DNA of 64,000 bases from Candidatus Albibeggiatoa sp. nov. NOAA (GTDB lineage: Bacteria > Pseudomonadota > Gammaproteobacteria > Beggiatoales > Beggiatoaceae). The stretch covers positions 18,997 through 82,996 of the forward strand of contig JAOXRS010000123.1 in the NCBI GenBank assembly GCA_025800385.1, in the 5' to 3' direction. How positions within the stretch are numbered: position 1 is the stretch's first letter; each line of letters opens with the position of its first letter. Below the pieces are notes generated by a model. It saw only the letters and a list, made by a program, of their open reading frames with translations. It was not told where the DNA came from and did not search any database. The translations under genes and the position numbers were made by a program. Below, piece after piece: positions 56,033 through 64,000 of this stretch.

Positions 56033-57262
56033 TTATCGCCATTGTGGTTTAACACATTTCATTTGAATCGCGCTAATGGTTCGCTCTCGAAATCCACACT
56101 CGCAATAACACAAATAATATTCCCACAGTCGCACAAAACGCTCATCGAATCCCAACGCGGGCAATTCATCCAATGCATCCATAAAACGCTTACGCCAATG
56201 TTCCAAGGTCAGCGCGTAATCCATGCCCATGTCGTCCAATTGAGCTAAACGTAAATCTGTGGTCTTGGTTAAAGTATCGACCAACAACGTGGTAGAAGGA
56301 AGAAACCCACCGGGGAAAATATGCTTTTGAATGAAGTCCTCGCCACCTTTGTAATCTTCAAATAGATGCTCTGCCATCACAATAGTTTGAATCAGTAACA
56401 CCCCATCAGGTTTTAACAAATCACCACAGCGACCCACAAAAGTATTGAGATACGCTTCGCCCACTGCTTCCACCATTTCGATATTCACCAACTTATCATA
56501 TTGCCCTTGCACATCTCGGTAATCTTTTAATTCCACTTTGACTAAATGCTCGAGCTGGGCTTGTTCAATCCGTTGTTTGGCTAAGGTATATTGTTCTTTG
56601 GAAATGGTTATCGTGGTGACTTTACAGCCGTAATGACTGGCAGCATACAAGGCAAAACCGCCCCAACCCGTACCAATTTCTAACACATGATCGCTGGCTT
56701 TGAGTTCCAGCTTTTGACAAATCGCTTCCAATTTCGCCAATGAAGCCTCATGCAAACTCATATCAGGACGTTCGAACAGCGCACAGGAATACATCATAGT
56801 GTCATCCAGCCACAAACGATAAAATGCATTGCCAATGTCATAATGCGATGAAATATTGCGTTGACTGCCGTTACGAGTATTACGTCTGCGCCATTTACGT
56901 AAAGCTCGAATCGGTGTAGAAAGCAAACCAAAGCCCCGTCCCACACGGTTATAAGTTGGACGATTACTTAATAGCAGGCGCATAAACCCCAGCAAATCAT
57001 CACAATCCCAGTCACCATCGACATAGGTTTCACCCGCAGCATTGCGTCCGCCTAACACCAAACGTGTCCAGACTTCGGGGTTATTGACTGCAATTGAGAT
57101 TTTAGGTTCGCCTTGCCCAAGATGTAGGGTTTGATTGCCTTCGGTTAAAACCAGTGTACCACCTTGTAAAGCTTGTAATTTTTTCAGAAATAAACCGCGT
57201 AATTTGTTTGCAAAAAAGCTGGCTTCTGATGGTGCATTTGCCGCAATGGCTATTTCATTCAT
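56033..57262 (-). CDS. cfa: Cyclopropane-fatty-acyl-phospholipid synthase
   Basis: A 409-residue CFA/mycolic-acid synthase-type enzyme. It has a N-terminal lipid-binding domain and then NISSHYDIGNAFYRLWLDDTMMYS, ALFERPDMSLHEASLAK, DHVLEIGTGWGGFALYAASH (SAM motif I), NIEMVEAVGEAYLNTFV and FIQKHIFPGGFLPS. The characteristic acidic residue and hydrophobic C-terminal segment are present. It transfers a methylene or methyl group from SAM to a phospholipid acyl double bond. Together with DUF1365 and the flavoprotein it forms a recurrent proteobacterial cluster. It overlaps the DUF1365 stop by 4 bases. Confidence 0.93.
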   Translation of the reverse strand: MNEIAIAANAPSEASFFANKLRGLFLKKLQALQGGTLVLTEGNQTLHLGQGEPKISIAVNNPEVWTRLVLGGRNAAGETYVDGDWDCDDLLGFMRLLLSNRPTYNRVGRGFGLLSTPIRALRKWRRRNTRNGSQRNISSHYDIGNAFYRLWLDDTMMYSCALFERPDMSLHEASLAKLEAICQKLELKASDHVLEIGTGWGGFALYAASHYGCKVTTITISKEQYTLAKQRIEQAQLEHLVKVELKDYRDVQGQYDKLVNIEMVEAVGEAYLNTFVGRCGDLLKPDGVLLIQTIVMAEHLFEDYKGGEDFIQKHIFPGGFLPSTTLLVDTLTKTTDLRLAQLDDMGMDYALTLEHWRKRFMDALDELPALGFDERFVRLWEYYLCYCECGFRERTISAIQMKCVKPQWR

Positions 57263-58011
57263 ACCGACCCCTTAGAACGATGCGGGTAAATCGTTAATTT
57301 TTTCATCCATAAACGTAGAGCTTGCCAATGAATGCCGAATACCACTTGTACGGTCATCAATGGAAAACGCCACAGCACACGAGATAAATTTGCCGTATTC
57401 ACAGGTCGTTGCTTTAATACCAGCGTGGCATCAAAGATTTTTTGACCCTCTTGTAAATCCTCAATATGTACCACCAAATCCTCATCAGGTTGATTGAAGC
57501 GAAACGCATACTCTAAGTCCATCGGTAAAAATGGTGATACATGAAATGTTTTAGGGATTCTGAACTGTAGCGTATTATCTTGCGTGGAATTGGGTTGCAA
57601 TACATACAAATGTTGTTCCCGCCACGGCATATTGCTTACTTCAGCAACAATAGTTTGAATTTGTTCATTATTATCGTAACAAAAGTAAAAACTGACTGGG
57701 TTAAACACGTAACCGAAATAGCGCGGATGGGTTAATAAGCGGATTGCACCTGTGGGACGTTGCCCCATTTGTTGCTCAACAATGGAACGAATCGCATCAT
57801 CTAAATCTTGTGTCGCATCGCCGAAATGGTCTTTGCGGTAAAAAGCAGCTATGTTGCGTCGTTCAACAGACCATAACCAATGTGAGTTAAATACTTGGTC
57901 TAATTCAGATAAATCCAGCCATAACATGGTAATGCCATAGCGGAAATCATGTTGCTTAGGGCTAAAACGCCGATGACGAATCCAGCCTTCATATAACGCG
58001 GAGTTCAACAT
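57259..58011 (-). CDS. DUF1365 family protein
   Basis: The protein of 250 residues matches DUF1365, beginning NSALYEGWIRHRRFSPKQHD with FRYGITMLWLDLSELDQ. Later motifs are FGYVFNPVSFYFCYDNNEQI, WREQHLYVLQPN and FHVSPFLPMDLEYAFRF. The family occurs almost always between an FAD oxidoreductase and a CFA-like methyltransferase, and is implicated in unusual (furan or branched) fatty acids and singlet-oxygen response in Rhodobacter-type clusters, but its chemistry is not settled. It overlaps the next gene (ATGA) and follows the flavoprotein by 15 bases. Confidence 0.9.
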   Translation of the reverse strand: MLNSALYEGWIRHRRFSPKQHDFRYGITMLWLDLSELDQVFNSHWLWSVERRNIAAFYRKDHFGDATQDLDDAIRSIVEQQMGQRPTGAIRLLTHPRYFGYVFNPVSFYFCYDNNEQIQTIVAEVSNMPWREQHLYVLQPNSTQDNTLQFRIPKTFHVSPFLPMDLEYAFRFNQPDEDLVVHIEDLQEGQKIFDATLVLKQRPVNTANLSRVLWRFPLMTVQVVFGIHWQALRLWMKKLTIYPHRSKGSV

Positions 58012-58026
58012 AATAAATTCCTACCA

Positions 58027-59277
58027 TTAAGCTAGATTGAAATCTTGTAAAAAGTGCTGTACCGCGTCTCGTCCACTAACTAAACCATCTTCATGAAACC
58101 CATTACGCCACCATGCGCCACAATAATACGTGCGTTGTGTGCCATTGATTTCACGTTGGCGGGTTTTGGCTTTTTCGCCTGCTAGTGTGAACAAGGGATG
58201 AGTATAAGTCATACGTTTGATAATACGGTTGGGATCGATTTGCTCCGTGGCATTTAAGGTGACACAAAATGTATGCTCGCTTTGAATCCCTTGCAAAATA
58301 TTCATGTTATAAGTTAAACAGACTCTCCCACCTGCGCCTTCTGGCATCAAATAATTCCAAGCCGCTTGCGCCTGTGGGCGTTTGGGTAATAAACGCGTAT
58401 CCGTATGTAAAACCGCTTCATTAGATTGGTAGGGAATTGCTGCTAATACCTCATGCTCTGCGGTCGTTGGTGTATTTAATAATTTCAACGCTTGATCGCT
58501 ATGGCAGGCTAAAAACACGGCATCAAATCGTTCTGTGCCATTTTGATGTGTAATATCCACGCCTTGGGCATCACGCTGAATATTTAAAACAGGGGTATTG
58601 GTGCGTACTCTGTCTCGAAATGGTGCAATCAGAGGTTCGACATAGGTTTTACTTCCTGATTGAATTACACGCCACACAGGTCGATTTAAAATCGATAACA
58701 AGCCATGATTCAGGAAAAAACGTACAAAAAAACGTGCAGGGAAATTTAACATTTTGTCAGGATCAGTCGACCAAATCGCTGCACCCATCGGCAAAATATA
58801 ATAATCTCGAAACAAGGCACTGTAACGATGTTGAGTAAAATAATCGCCTAAGCTCATTTCCTCGCTGCTATCTTGTAACAGATTTACCGCTTCACGATTA
58901 AACCGCACAATATCGCGTAACATCCCCCAAAACTTAGGATTTACTAAATTACGCCGATTCGCAAATAAACCGTTGAAGCCTGAGCCTTGATATTCTAGCC
59001 CTGTTTTGTCACAGGATACGGCAAAGCTCATTTTAGTGGCTTGACTGGTAACGTTGAGTTGTTTTAGTAATTGGATAAACTGGGGGTAGGTTTCGTTATT
59101 AAAGACGATAAATCCACTATCAATTGCATATGACCTCCCATCCATAGTTACATCATGGGTATGTACATGTCCGCCAATATGGCTTTCTGCTTCGAACAAG
59201 GTAATATCATGTTGCTGGTATAACTCATGCGCTACTGCTAACCCCGCAATCCCACTGCCTACAATTGCAATTTTCAT
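58027..59277 (-). CDS. FAD-dependent oxidoreductase (flavin amine oxidase-like)
   Basis: A 416-residue flavoprotein with the dinucleotide motif IAIVGSGIAGLAVAHEL and the acidic end of the FAD strand (FEAESHIGGHVHTH). It continues with DSGFIVFNNETYPQF, FDAVFLACHSDQALKLL, and TYYCGAWWRNGFHEDGLVSG near the C-terminus (FAD flavin-ring contact). It begins the operon FAD-DUF1365-CFA-desaturase-patatin. Homologues in such clusters are predicted to oxidise an acyl chain; the substrate here is unknown. A remnant copy of its start is at about 62.55 kb. Confidence 0.93.
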   Translation of the reverse strand: MKIAIVGSGIAGLAVAHELYQQHDITLFEAESHIGGHVHTHDVTMDGRSYAIDSGFIVFNNETYPQFIQLLKQLNVTSQATKMSFAVSCDKTGLEYQGSGFNGLFANRRNLVNPKFWGMLRDIVRFNREAVNLLQDSSEEMSLGDYFTQHRYSALFRDYYILPMGAAIWSTDPDKMLNFPARFFVRFFLNHGLLSILNRPVWRVIQSGSKTYVEPLIAPFRDRVRTNTPVLNIQRDAQGVDITHQNGTERFDAVFLACHSDQALKLLNTPTTAEHEVLAAIPYQSNEAVLHTDTRLLPKRPQAQAAWNYLMPEGAGGRVCLTYNMNILQGIQSEHTFCVTLNATEQIDPNRIIKRMTYTHPLFTLAGEKAKTRQREINGTQRTYYCGAWWRNGFHEDGLVSGRDAVQHFLQDFNLA

Positions 59278-59443
59278 AAACTAGGTTTCTCAAATCTATT
59301 AGATCAGTTGATATATAACATAGCTGAGTTTGATTACAGGATTTATGCCATGTGTTTAGAAGGGTTTTTAGGATACTTTTAGAAAAAGTAGTGGACTAAT
59401 AGAACTTTTTTAAGATCACCTGAGAGTTATAAATTAACTCACC

Positions 59444-59566
59444 CGAGAGGGTCATTTATTCTGTGAGTTAGTCGGTGATCGAGTCAAAATTGCAGGCTTA
59501 GCTATTTAACAGGGGAAATTGATATAACACTATAGCTTAGTTTTGATTCCCCTATTGTTCCAACTT
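59444..59566 (+). pseudogene. Remnant of the 3' end of the PhzF gene
   Basis: About 120 bases closely match 52930-53060: the reading RGHLFCELVGDRVKIAG corresponds to RGGHLFCELVGDRVKIAG of the intact gene. The homology continues beyond the stop codon into sequence that matches the last bases of the convergent patatin gene (ATTGTTCCAACTTC against CTGTTCCAATTTC). There is no upstream part of the gene, so this is a truncated, dead copy. Confidence 0.75.
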
Positions 59567-59601
59567 CTCTCACAAAGATTCAGTAGCTTCTAGTTGCTGA
59601 G

Positions 59602-59997
59602 TTATAATGGTCTTAAGAAGATTTGTTCCCGTAACACTTGCCAGCGATTATCTTCAAAACGCCACTCAATATTACAAAGCAACCTCATTTCTTTTCCATT
59701 CATACCGCTGTGTTTTCGGGTTAATACACACACGGCACTATCACCTAAAACATGGAAATCATGCCATTTCGCCCATGTGTTTAATGGTTTGCCACCTTCT
59801 TGTGCTTGTTTTGCAAAATGTGCCTTAAATTCACTCTTGTTATACGTTTGTACCTCATCATCTGGCATCACCAACGTTGTATGAAAATCTTTATGATAAA
59901 TGCTGTCTAGTGCTTCGATATCAAAATGTGTAGCTCGATCAATTAGGTGATCCATTGCTACTCGGATCGCTTCGGGGGTATGAGTTGTCATAGTCAT
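59602..59997 (-). CDS. NTF2/SnoaL-like domain protein
   Basis: A 131-residue protein from the ATG at 59997, with the cone-shaped NTF2-like fold: HTPEAIRVAMDHLIDRATHF, DIEALDSIYHKDFHTTLVMP, FKAHFAKQAQEGGKPLNTWA, and EMRLLCNIEWRFEDNRWQVL. SnoaL-like proteins bind or isomerise small ligands; no catalytic residues can be fixed. It is divergent from the TetR gene, so regulation by that repressor is likely. A longer frame (start 60069) would add an unconvincing hydrophobic extension. Confidence 0.75.
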   Translation of the reverse strand: MTMTTHTPEAIRVAMDHLIDRATHFDIEALDSIYHKDFHTTLVMPDDEVQTYNKSEFKAHFAKQAQEGGKPLNTWAKWHDFHVLGDSAVCVLTRKHSGMNGKEMRLLCNIEWRFEDNRWQVLREQIFLRPL

Positions 59998-60245
59998 AAA
60001 TATGAATAGTTTTGTAACGATCATTATTAAATAAGAGAAAGAAACTGAAGTCAAGCTATTTTTTATCAATTGTTATAAAATAATTTATCTTATATATAAT
60101 AACTTAATAATTTTTTGTTATAAATATTATAAAATTAATAGTGTGATATTTGATAGGTAAATGAGAAATATAAGTATTGATGACACCATAGAAATTGCTA
60201 AAATTGTACTGTAACGAATTCTAACTATTACACTGACAATAAAAA

Positions 60246-60836
60246 ATGGGAAGACCAAGAAATTTTGATGTAGATAAGGCTCTTCTAGCTGCTATCAATG
60301 TATTTTGGGAAAAAGGATACGATGGTGCATCGATGAAAGACCTCACGGAGGAGATGGGTATCAATAGCCCCAGTTTATATAGTGTGTTTGGAGATAAAAA
60401 AAGTCTCTATATTCAGGCTATAAAACGTTATGTCGCAAGTGATACTTGCCCACCTTTAGATGCTTTCAATGAGGAAGAAGATATTACAAAGGCAGTACGG
60501 GCTTTCTTAGAAACCTCCCTAGAACATGCTACTCAGCAATCTATAGGCAGAAAAGGTTGTTTTATGTCAAATTGCGTATCAACAACGACAGCATCCGTCG
60601 AAGAGTCACAGGTACTTTTATTAGAAGCGATTGTTTTAGCTGATAAAAAGATTGCACAACGATTTGATAAAGAAAAAGCCAAAGGAGCATTACCTGAAAC
60701 TTTTCCCTCTTTCGAAAGAGCTAAGTTGATGTTTGATTTACGCCAAGGATATGTACTGAGAGCACGTGCAGGTATCAGAAAAGATGAAATGGAACGGGAT
60801 TTAGATTACAGAGTTTCAATCATATTATCCTTATAA
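60246..60836 (+). CDS. TetR/AcrR-family regulator
   Basis: The 196-residue regulator has an N-terminal helix-turn-helix: MGRPRNFDVDKALLAAINVF, then YDGASMKDLTEEMGINSPSL and YSVFGDKKSLYIQAIKRY. The C-terminal ligand domain has RKGCFMSNCVSTTTASVE with two Cys and FERAKLMFDLRQGYVLRARA, as in the TetR_C class of regulators responding to electrophiles or aldehydes. It is divergent from the NTF2-like gene. The 250-base gap between them holds an AT-rich palindrome, TTATAA-ATA-TTATAA (60118-60132), a possible operator. Confidence 0.88.
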   Translation: MGRPRNFDVDKALLAAINVFWEKGYDGASMKDLTEEMGINSPSLYSVFGDKKSLYIQAIKRYVASDTCPPLDAFNEEEDITKAVRAFLETSLEHATQQSIGRKGCFMSNCVSTTTASVEESQVLLLEAIVLADKKIAQRFDKEKAKGALPETFPSFERAKLMFDLRQGYVLRARAGIRKDEMERDLDYRVSIILSL

Positions 60837-61062
60837 TTTTATCTCTTTTCCAACTTACCAAAACGATTCTTTTCTGAATAAAAATACAGAGTAATCATAT
60901 TGAGAGTGATAAGTGGCACAGGTTCTCCAATTGCTGCTGCAAAAGGAGAGGCTGTGCTATAGTCAATTCCGTTTTAGATGTGAAGAAGGAATCTACTATA
61001 AGAAGCGGCTACCACAAAAAATAATCTTGTATTGTAACTAACAGTGAATTGCGGTAGCGAGC

Positions 61063-62130
61063 CTAGAAAATAACGTTATAAAGGTAACCAGCTCCCATAG
61101 CGGTACACAGTACGACTATAAGAAAAGCGATAATTAATTGGTTTTTAAAGATAGATTTCAACAAAATAAGTTCTGTAAGACTTGCACCCGCACTCCCAAT
61201 AATAAGAGCCATAACTGCACCTAAACTCATTCCTTTTGCAACCAATGCGGCACTTAAAGGGATGACAACTTCTGCCCGAACGTACAACGGAATACCGATA
61301 ATCGCAGCGACAGGAATGGCGAATATATTTTCATCATTTGCGATTTTTGCAATCATCTCTGCTGGTAAAAATCCGTAGATAAAAGCCCCAATTGTCACAC
61401 CAGCTAACAAATACCAAAATACATCTTTAAACGATTTCCAAGCTTCATCCCAAGCTTTTTTCCACTGAATTTTTGACACAAGGCTTTCTGGTTTTGGCGT
61501 GCCACAACATGAGGCTTCTTGTTCCTTTGACTCAACAGTACGACACGAAGTTGTAGGTATTTCTTGTTTTGTTGGTTCGATAGCACAACATGAAGTCGTA
61601 GAAGCTTCTTGTTCCTTTGATTCTGTACTGCAACATGAAGATTCTTCTATCTGAGCTGTACAGCATGAAGTTTGTTGCTCTGTATTTGCTTGGTCTTTTA
61701 TATACTTTTCAAAGCCAAGTTTTTCTAAAATAAATCCTGCAGTAATGGATATTCCCATAGCGGTAACAAAATAAAATACCGTCACCTTAAGACCAAAAGT
61801 TGCTGCAAAAAGCACGATAATAATGGGATTGAGTAAAGGGCTAGAAAACAAAAATACCAGCACGCTCCCCACGCCAACACCCGCTCGGATAAGTCCCTTT
61901 AAAAAAGGAATGGTAGAACAAGAACAAAACGGTGTAATTGCCCCTAAAAGTGCGGCTGCAACGTAGCCTTTTCCACCCTGTCCTAAGACTTGCTGTATTC
62001 TCTCTGGGGGAAAGAAATCCTGCAAAATACTGACAATATAACTGATAAGCAAAAATAGAATACTCAATTCTAAAAACAGAAAGATAAACATATCAAATGA
62101 TGAAAGAAGTGTTTGAAGCATAGTGTTCAT
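61063..62130 (-). CDS. Permease of the ArsP/DUF318 family with Cys-rich loop
   Basis: This 355-residue membrane protein has eight or more helices with the family motif TPFCSCSTIPFLKGL in the first half and GIPLYVRAEVVIPLSAALVA in the second. The central cytosolic or periplasmic loop (about residues 150-205) contains repeated double-cysteine motifs: SCCTAQ, SCCSTE, SCCAIE, SCRTVE, SCCGTP, separated by KEQEA-like spacers. Related permeases export trivalent organoarsenicals or metals such as Cu and Zn. The loop suggests metal binding. It is divergent from an ArsR gene, supporting metal- or metalloid-responsive expression. Confidence 0.85.
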   Translation of the reverse strand: MNTMLQTLLSSFDMFIFLFLELSILFLLISYIVSILQDFFPPERIQQVLGQGGKGYVAAALLGAITPFCSCSTIPFLKGLIRAGVGVGSVLVFLFSSPLLNPIIIVLFAATFGLKVTVFYFVTAMGISITAGFILEKLGFEKYIKDQANTEQQTSCCTAQIEESSCCSTESKEQEASTTSCCAIEPTKQEIPTTSCRTVESKEQEASCCGTPKPESLVSKIQWKKAWDEAWKSFKDVFWYLLAGVTIGAFIYGFLPAEMIAKIANDENIFAIPVAAIIGIPLYVRAEVVIPLSAALVAKGMSLGAVMALIIGSAGASLTELILLKSIFKNQLIIAFLIVVLCTAMGAGYLYNVIF

Positions 62131-62192
62131 GACTTTTATTTCTATATTTCTAGTAAAATCGAATTATATAAGGCGAAATTTCCTATGTCAAA

Positions 62193-62216
62193 ATATTTCT
62201 GCTATGATCGAAATAT
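62193..62216. promoter_or_regulatory. Candidate ArsR operator
   Basis: An inverted repeat, ATATTTC (62193-62199) and GAAATAT (62210-62216), with a 10-base spacer, overlaps the arsR start codon in the gap between arsR and the divergent permease gene. Its position fits autoregulation by an ArsR-type repressor. Confidence 0.4.
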
Positions 62217-62527
62217 CAAGCACAACAAATCATTATGAAATGAACCTTGAAGATACTGCCAAAGCATTGAAAGAATTGGGTCACCCTACGCGACTGTCTA
62301 TTTTTAGAATATTGGTTACAGCAGGGCATAAAGGTCTTCCTGTTGGCACACTTCAGAAAGAACTGGATATGCCGGGGTCTACGCTTTCACATCACATATC
62401 AGGTTTAAGCTCTGCGGGTTTGATTACACAACGGCGAGAGGGTCGTACACTTTTTTGTACTGTGGAGTATGAACGGCTTCAATCTGTCATCGATTTTTTA
62501 CTAAAAGAATGTTGTGTCAATGAATAA
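62204..62527 (+). CDS. ArsR-family metalloregulator
   Basis: The 107-residue protein has the ArsR winged helix: LEDTAKALKELGHPTRLSIF, GLPVGTLQKELDMPGSTLSH, HHISGLSSAGLITQRREG and RTLFCTVEYERLQSVIDF. The classic metal site ELCVCDL is not present in helix 3; instead two Cys end the protein (LLKECCVNE), with another Cys in the wing (FCTVEY). A C-terminal Cys-pair site is plausible. The ATG at 62204 follows a 73-base divergent gap to the permease gene. An alternative start is ATG at 62240. Confidence 0.85.
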   Translation: MIEISSTTNHYEMNLEDTAKALKELGHPTRLSIFRILVTAGHKGLPVGTLQKELDMPGSTLSHHISGLSSAGLITQRREGRTLFCTVEYERLQSVIDFLLKECCVNE

Positions 62528-62540
62528 CTGAGGTATGCAC

Positions 62541-62652
62541 TGAAAGCCACGCCATTCCCACTACCTGCAATTGTAATCTCCATCGTTATTTGCTTATTCA
62601 TATTAGGTCAATTGATTATGTAACGTGGATAGTTGGCTACAGGATTTACACC
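62541..62652 (-). pseudogene. Remnant of the 5' end of an FAD oxidoreductase gene
   Basis: On the minus strand an ATG at 62583 begins a frame reading MEITIAGSGNG, similar to MKIAIVGSGIAG of the flavoprotein at 59277. The homology continues upstream: GGTGTAAATCCTGTAGCC at 62635-62652 is like GGCATAAATCCTGTAATC before the intact gene. After about 14 codons the similarity stops. It is a truncated copy of the gene start and promoter region. Confidence 0.6.
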
Positions 62653-63183
62653 TTATTATGTGGAGGTAATATTGTTGGTTATAAATTAGGCTTTGTTAAA
62701 AATTGGGATTGAACGGTATTTTTTTACAAAATATTTGGCTTGGTCTCTGCATTTTTTATTGTCGTTTCTGTTTTAACTCCTCATTCTCACCTGCAAGTAT
62801 CACACAGAATTATTTAAACCTTACTGGTTTACTGAGAAATATTGCCTTTTATTCTTGATTTATATCAACTCATGATTTATTACCTATAATTTGTATTTAT
62901 ATTTTTGATATTATTAGGGTTTTATAATATATATTTTTTGAATATCTTATAATCTGCTTTTATTAGGTAGTCACGATTTAACCACTTATCATACAAAGTT
63001 TTCACTTCATCCTATCACTTGTTCAATTGGATGCAATATTTATTAGAATTGTTTCCAATATCTCTTTTAGCAAGCAAAAACCATTGTAACTATGAAAAAT
63101 TAAAATTGAGCAAAATTTATATTTTATAGTACTTTATTTATTATACTGTTTTTGCCACTGCTGGACGTAAGGAAAATTTTATT
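62653..63183. other. AT-rich region before the Asp-rich protein gene
   Basis: No gene is visible in these 530 bases. The sequence is AT-rich with several T-runs. It must include the promoter of the gene at 63184, whose Shine-Dalgarno is GTAAGGAAAA. I see no clear -35/-10 pair. Confidence 0.5.
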
Positions 63184-64000
63184 ATGAAAAAAACAATTCT
63201 TGCTTCTGCTATTTCTGCATGTCTTTTAGCTAGTTCTTTAAGTGTTTATGCTGCAAACGAAAACCGACCAGACAAACCTAACCAAGGTAAACCCGAGCAA
63301 GCCAATACTCAAGCTGCACAAGGCGGCCATAAAGGACAATCATCCAAAAAGGTTAAACCCGGTTCTTTAGCAAAGGTTATTCACACTAATCGTCAAGTTT
63401 ATTATATTGGTGATACGATGGACATTCGTGTTGTTGTCCCTCGTGCTTTTAAAGCTGCTTGGGAAGGCGATGCTGATACACACTTAGTATTATATGGCCC
63501 AGGCGATATTACGATCGCGACACCTGTTACTTTTGGTGGTGAAAATGACACTTTTAAACCGGGGCGTTCGGTTCAAGTCGTGACAATTGATACTTTGGAT
63601 ACAACGGCATTAAGCACAGGTGAGTATCAATTAGCCTTAGTTGCAACTGAAGTGGGTGGTGATCCGTTAGATTTAGATACTTGGTATGAAGGCTTCCGTG
63701 GCTTACTGAGTGTATCTAAAGTCAAATTCTCCGATCAAGCACTTGGTGAAGATGAAGATGATTTAGATGGGGATGGCGAAATCGACGGTGATGAAGATGG
63801 TGATGGTTTCGAAGATGACACCAGCGAATATGATGAAGACGATGCAGCTGACGAAGACGATCTTGATGATGACGACGACTTAGGCGACGACGATGATCTT
63901 AGTGATGACGACGACTTAGGCGACGATGATGATCTTGATGATGACGACGACTTAGGCGACGATGATGATCTTGATGATGACGACGACTTAGGCGACGATG
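63184..64000 (+). CDS. Secreted Asp-rich repeat protein (cut by window edge)
   Basis: The visible 272 residues begin with a signal peptide (MKKTILASAISACLLASSLS, cleavage near VYA|ANE). A low-complexity Gln/Lys/Pro/Asn stretch leads to a globular region (about 60-180) with VIHTNRQVYYIGDTMDIRVV, DTHLVLYGPGDITIATPV and GEYQLALVATEVGGDPLDL. From residue about 197 the chain is almost entirely Asp/Glu, with DGDGEIDGDEDGDGFEDDTS resembling calcium-binding thrombospondin type 3 motifs and then DDDDLG-type repeats. The end lies outside the window. I infer an extracellular calcium-binding or matrix protein. Confidence 0.85.
   Translation, partial: MKKTILASAISACLLASSLSVYAANENRPDKPNQGKPEQANTQAAQGGHKGQSSKKVKPGSLAKVIHTNRQVYYIGDTMDIRVVVPRAFKAAWEGDADTHLVLYGPGDITIATPVTFGGENDTFKPGRSVQVVTIDTLDTTALSTGEYQLALVATEVGGDPLDLDTWYEGFRGLLSVSKVKFSDQALGEDEDDLDGDGEIDGDEDGDGFEDDTSEYDEDDAADEDDLDDDDDLGDDDDLSDDDDLGDDDDLDDDDDLGDDDDLDDDDDLGDD
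63874..64000 (+). repeat. 36-bp tandem repeats in the Asp-rich gene
   Basis: Units of 36 bases begin at 63874, 63910, 63946 and 63982 (the last cut by the window end), each coding 12 residues of the type DDLGDDDDLxDD. Copies two and three are identical, the first differs at two bases. The length is a multiple of three, so copy-number change would not shift the frame. Confidence 0.9.

Noticed and set aside
1..64000. CRISPR arrays, tRNA or rRNA genes, prophage or IS transposase genes
   Set aside because: I saw no direct-repeat/spacer pattern, no clover-leaf tRNA signature, no rRNA and no transposase or integrase frame in the window.

Overview
This window comes from an AT-rich gammaproteobacterium. 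The housekeeping genes (ribB-type/ribH/nusB, leuA, hemL, glk, gspF) are of proteobacterial type. The mix of type II secretion, PAS and cyclic-nucleotide domains, NRPS-like megasynthases and REP-like palindromes would fit a Beggiatoa/Thiotrichales-like filamentous sulfur bacterium. That placement is inference; the sequence holds no rRNA to settle it. I saw no tRNA, rRNA or CRISPR array.

Layout. 0-14.5 kb is mostly core: a PAS protein cut by the left edge, the riboflavin/nusB cluster, small conserved proteins, leuA with a candidate Leu leader peptide and a strong terminator, glk, a metallochaperone, a MOSC protein, a HEAT-like protein, hemL, a cytochrome b561 and a Bcr/CflA-type exporter. 14.5-24.5 kb is a secondary-metabolite locus on the minus strand: a two-module NRPS (C-A-PCP-E-C-A-PCP-TE) and a ketosynthase III-like enzyme. 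The first adenylation domain carries an inserted PilZ-like domain, and the thioesterase has Cys in place of Ser. 25-32 kb is a defence island: an XRE regulator, a fused type I modification/specificity protein, a DUF2281-like antitoxin, a TacAT-type toxin-antitoxin pair with its own operator, a 120-bp palindromic element and hsdR. 32-38.6 kb holds a secreted beta-helix/FN3 protein, a DUF2259-like secreted protein, a possible glycosyltransferase and gspF.

39-49.5 kb is an apparent operon: a TIGR02206-like membrane protein, a cyclic-nucleotide-gated CPBP protease, a CFA-like methyltransferase and a 2,535-residue megasynthase. The megasynthase order is fatty acyl-AMP ligase, ACP, condensation, FkbH glyceryl loading, ACP, thioester reductase, MGDG/GT28-type glycosyltransferase. 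I infer that it builds a glycosylated acyl-glycerol lipid on carrier proteins. This is my leading candidate for an undescribed system.

49.5-59.3 kb holds a membrane-anchored STAND NTPase with TPRs, a PhzF protein that appears to start at ATT, and a five-gene lipid-modification operon (FAD oxidoreductase, DUF1365, CFA synthase, cytochrome b5-desaturase, CNB-patatin lipase). Remnants at 59.44 and 62.55 kb match the two ends of that block and suggest a collapsed tandem duplication whose middle is now occupied by NTF2-like/TetR and ArsP-like/ArsR gene pairs. The window ends inside a secreted Asp-rich protein with 36-bp tandem repeats.
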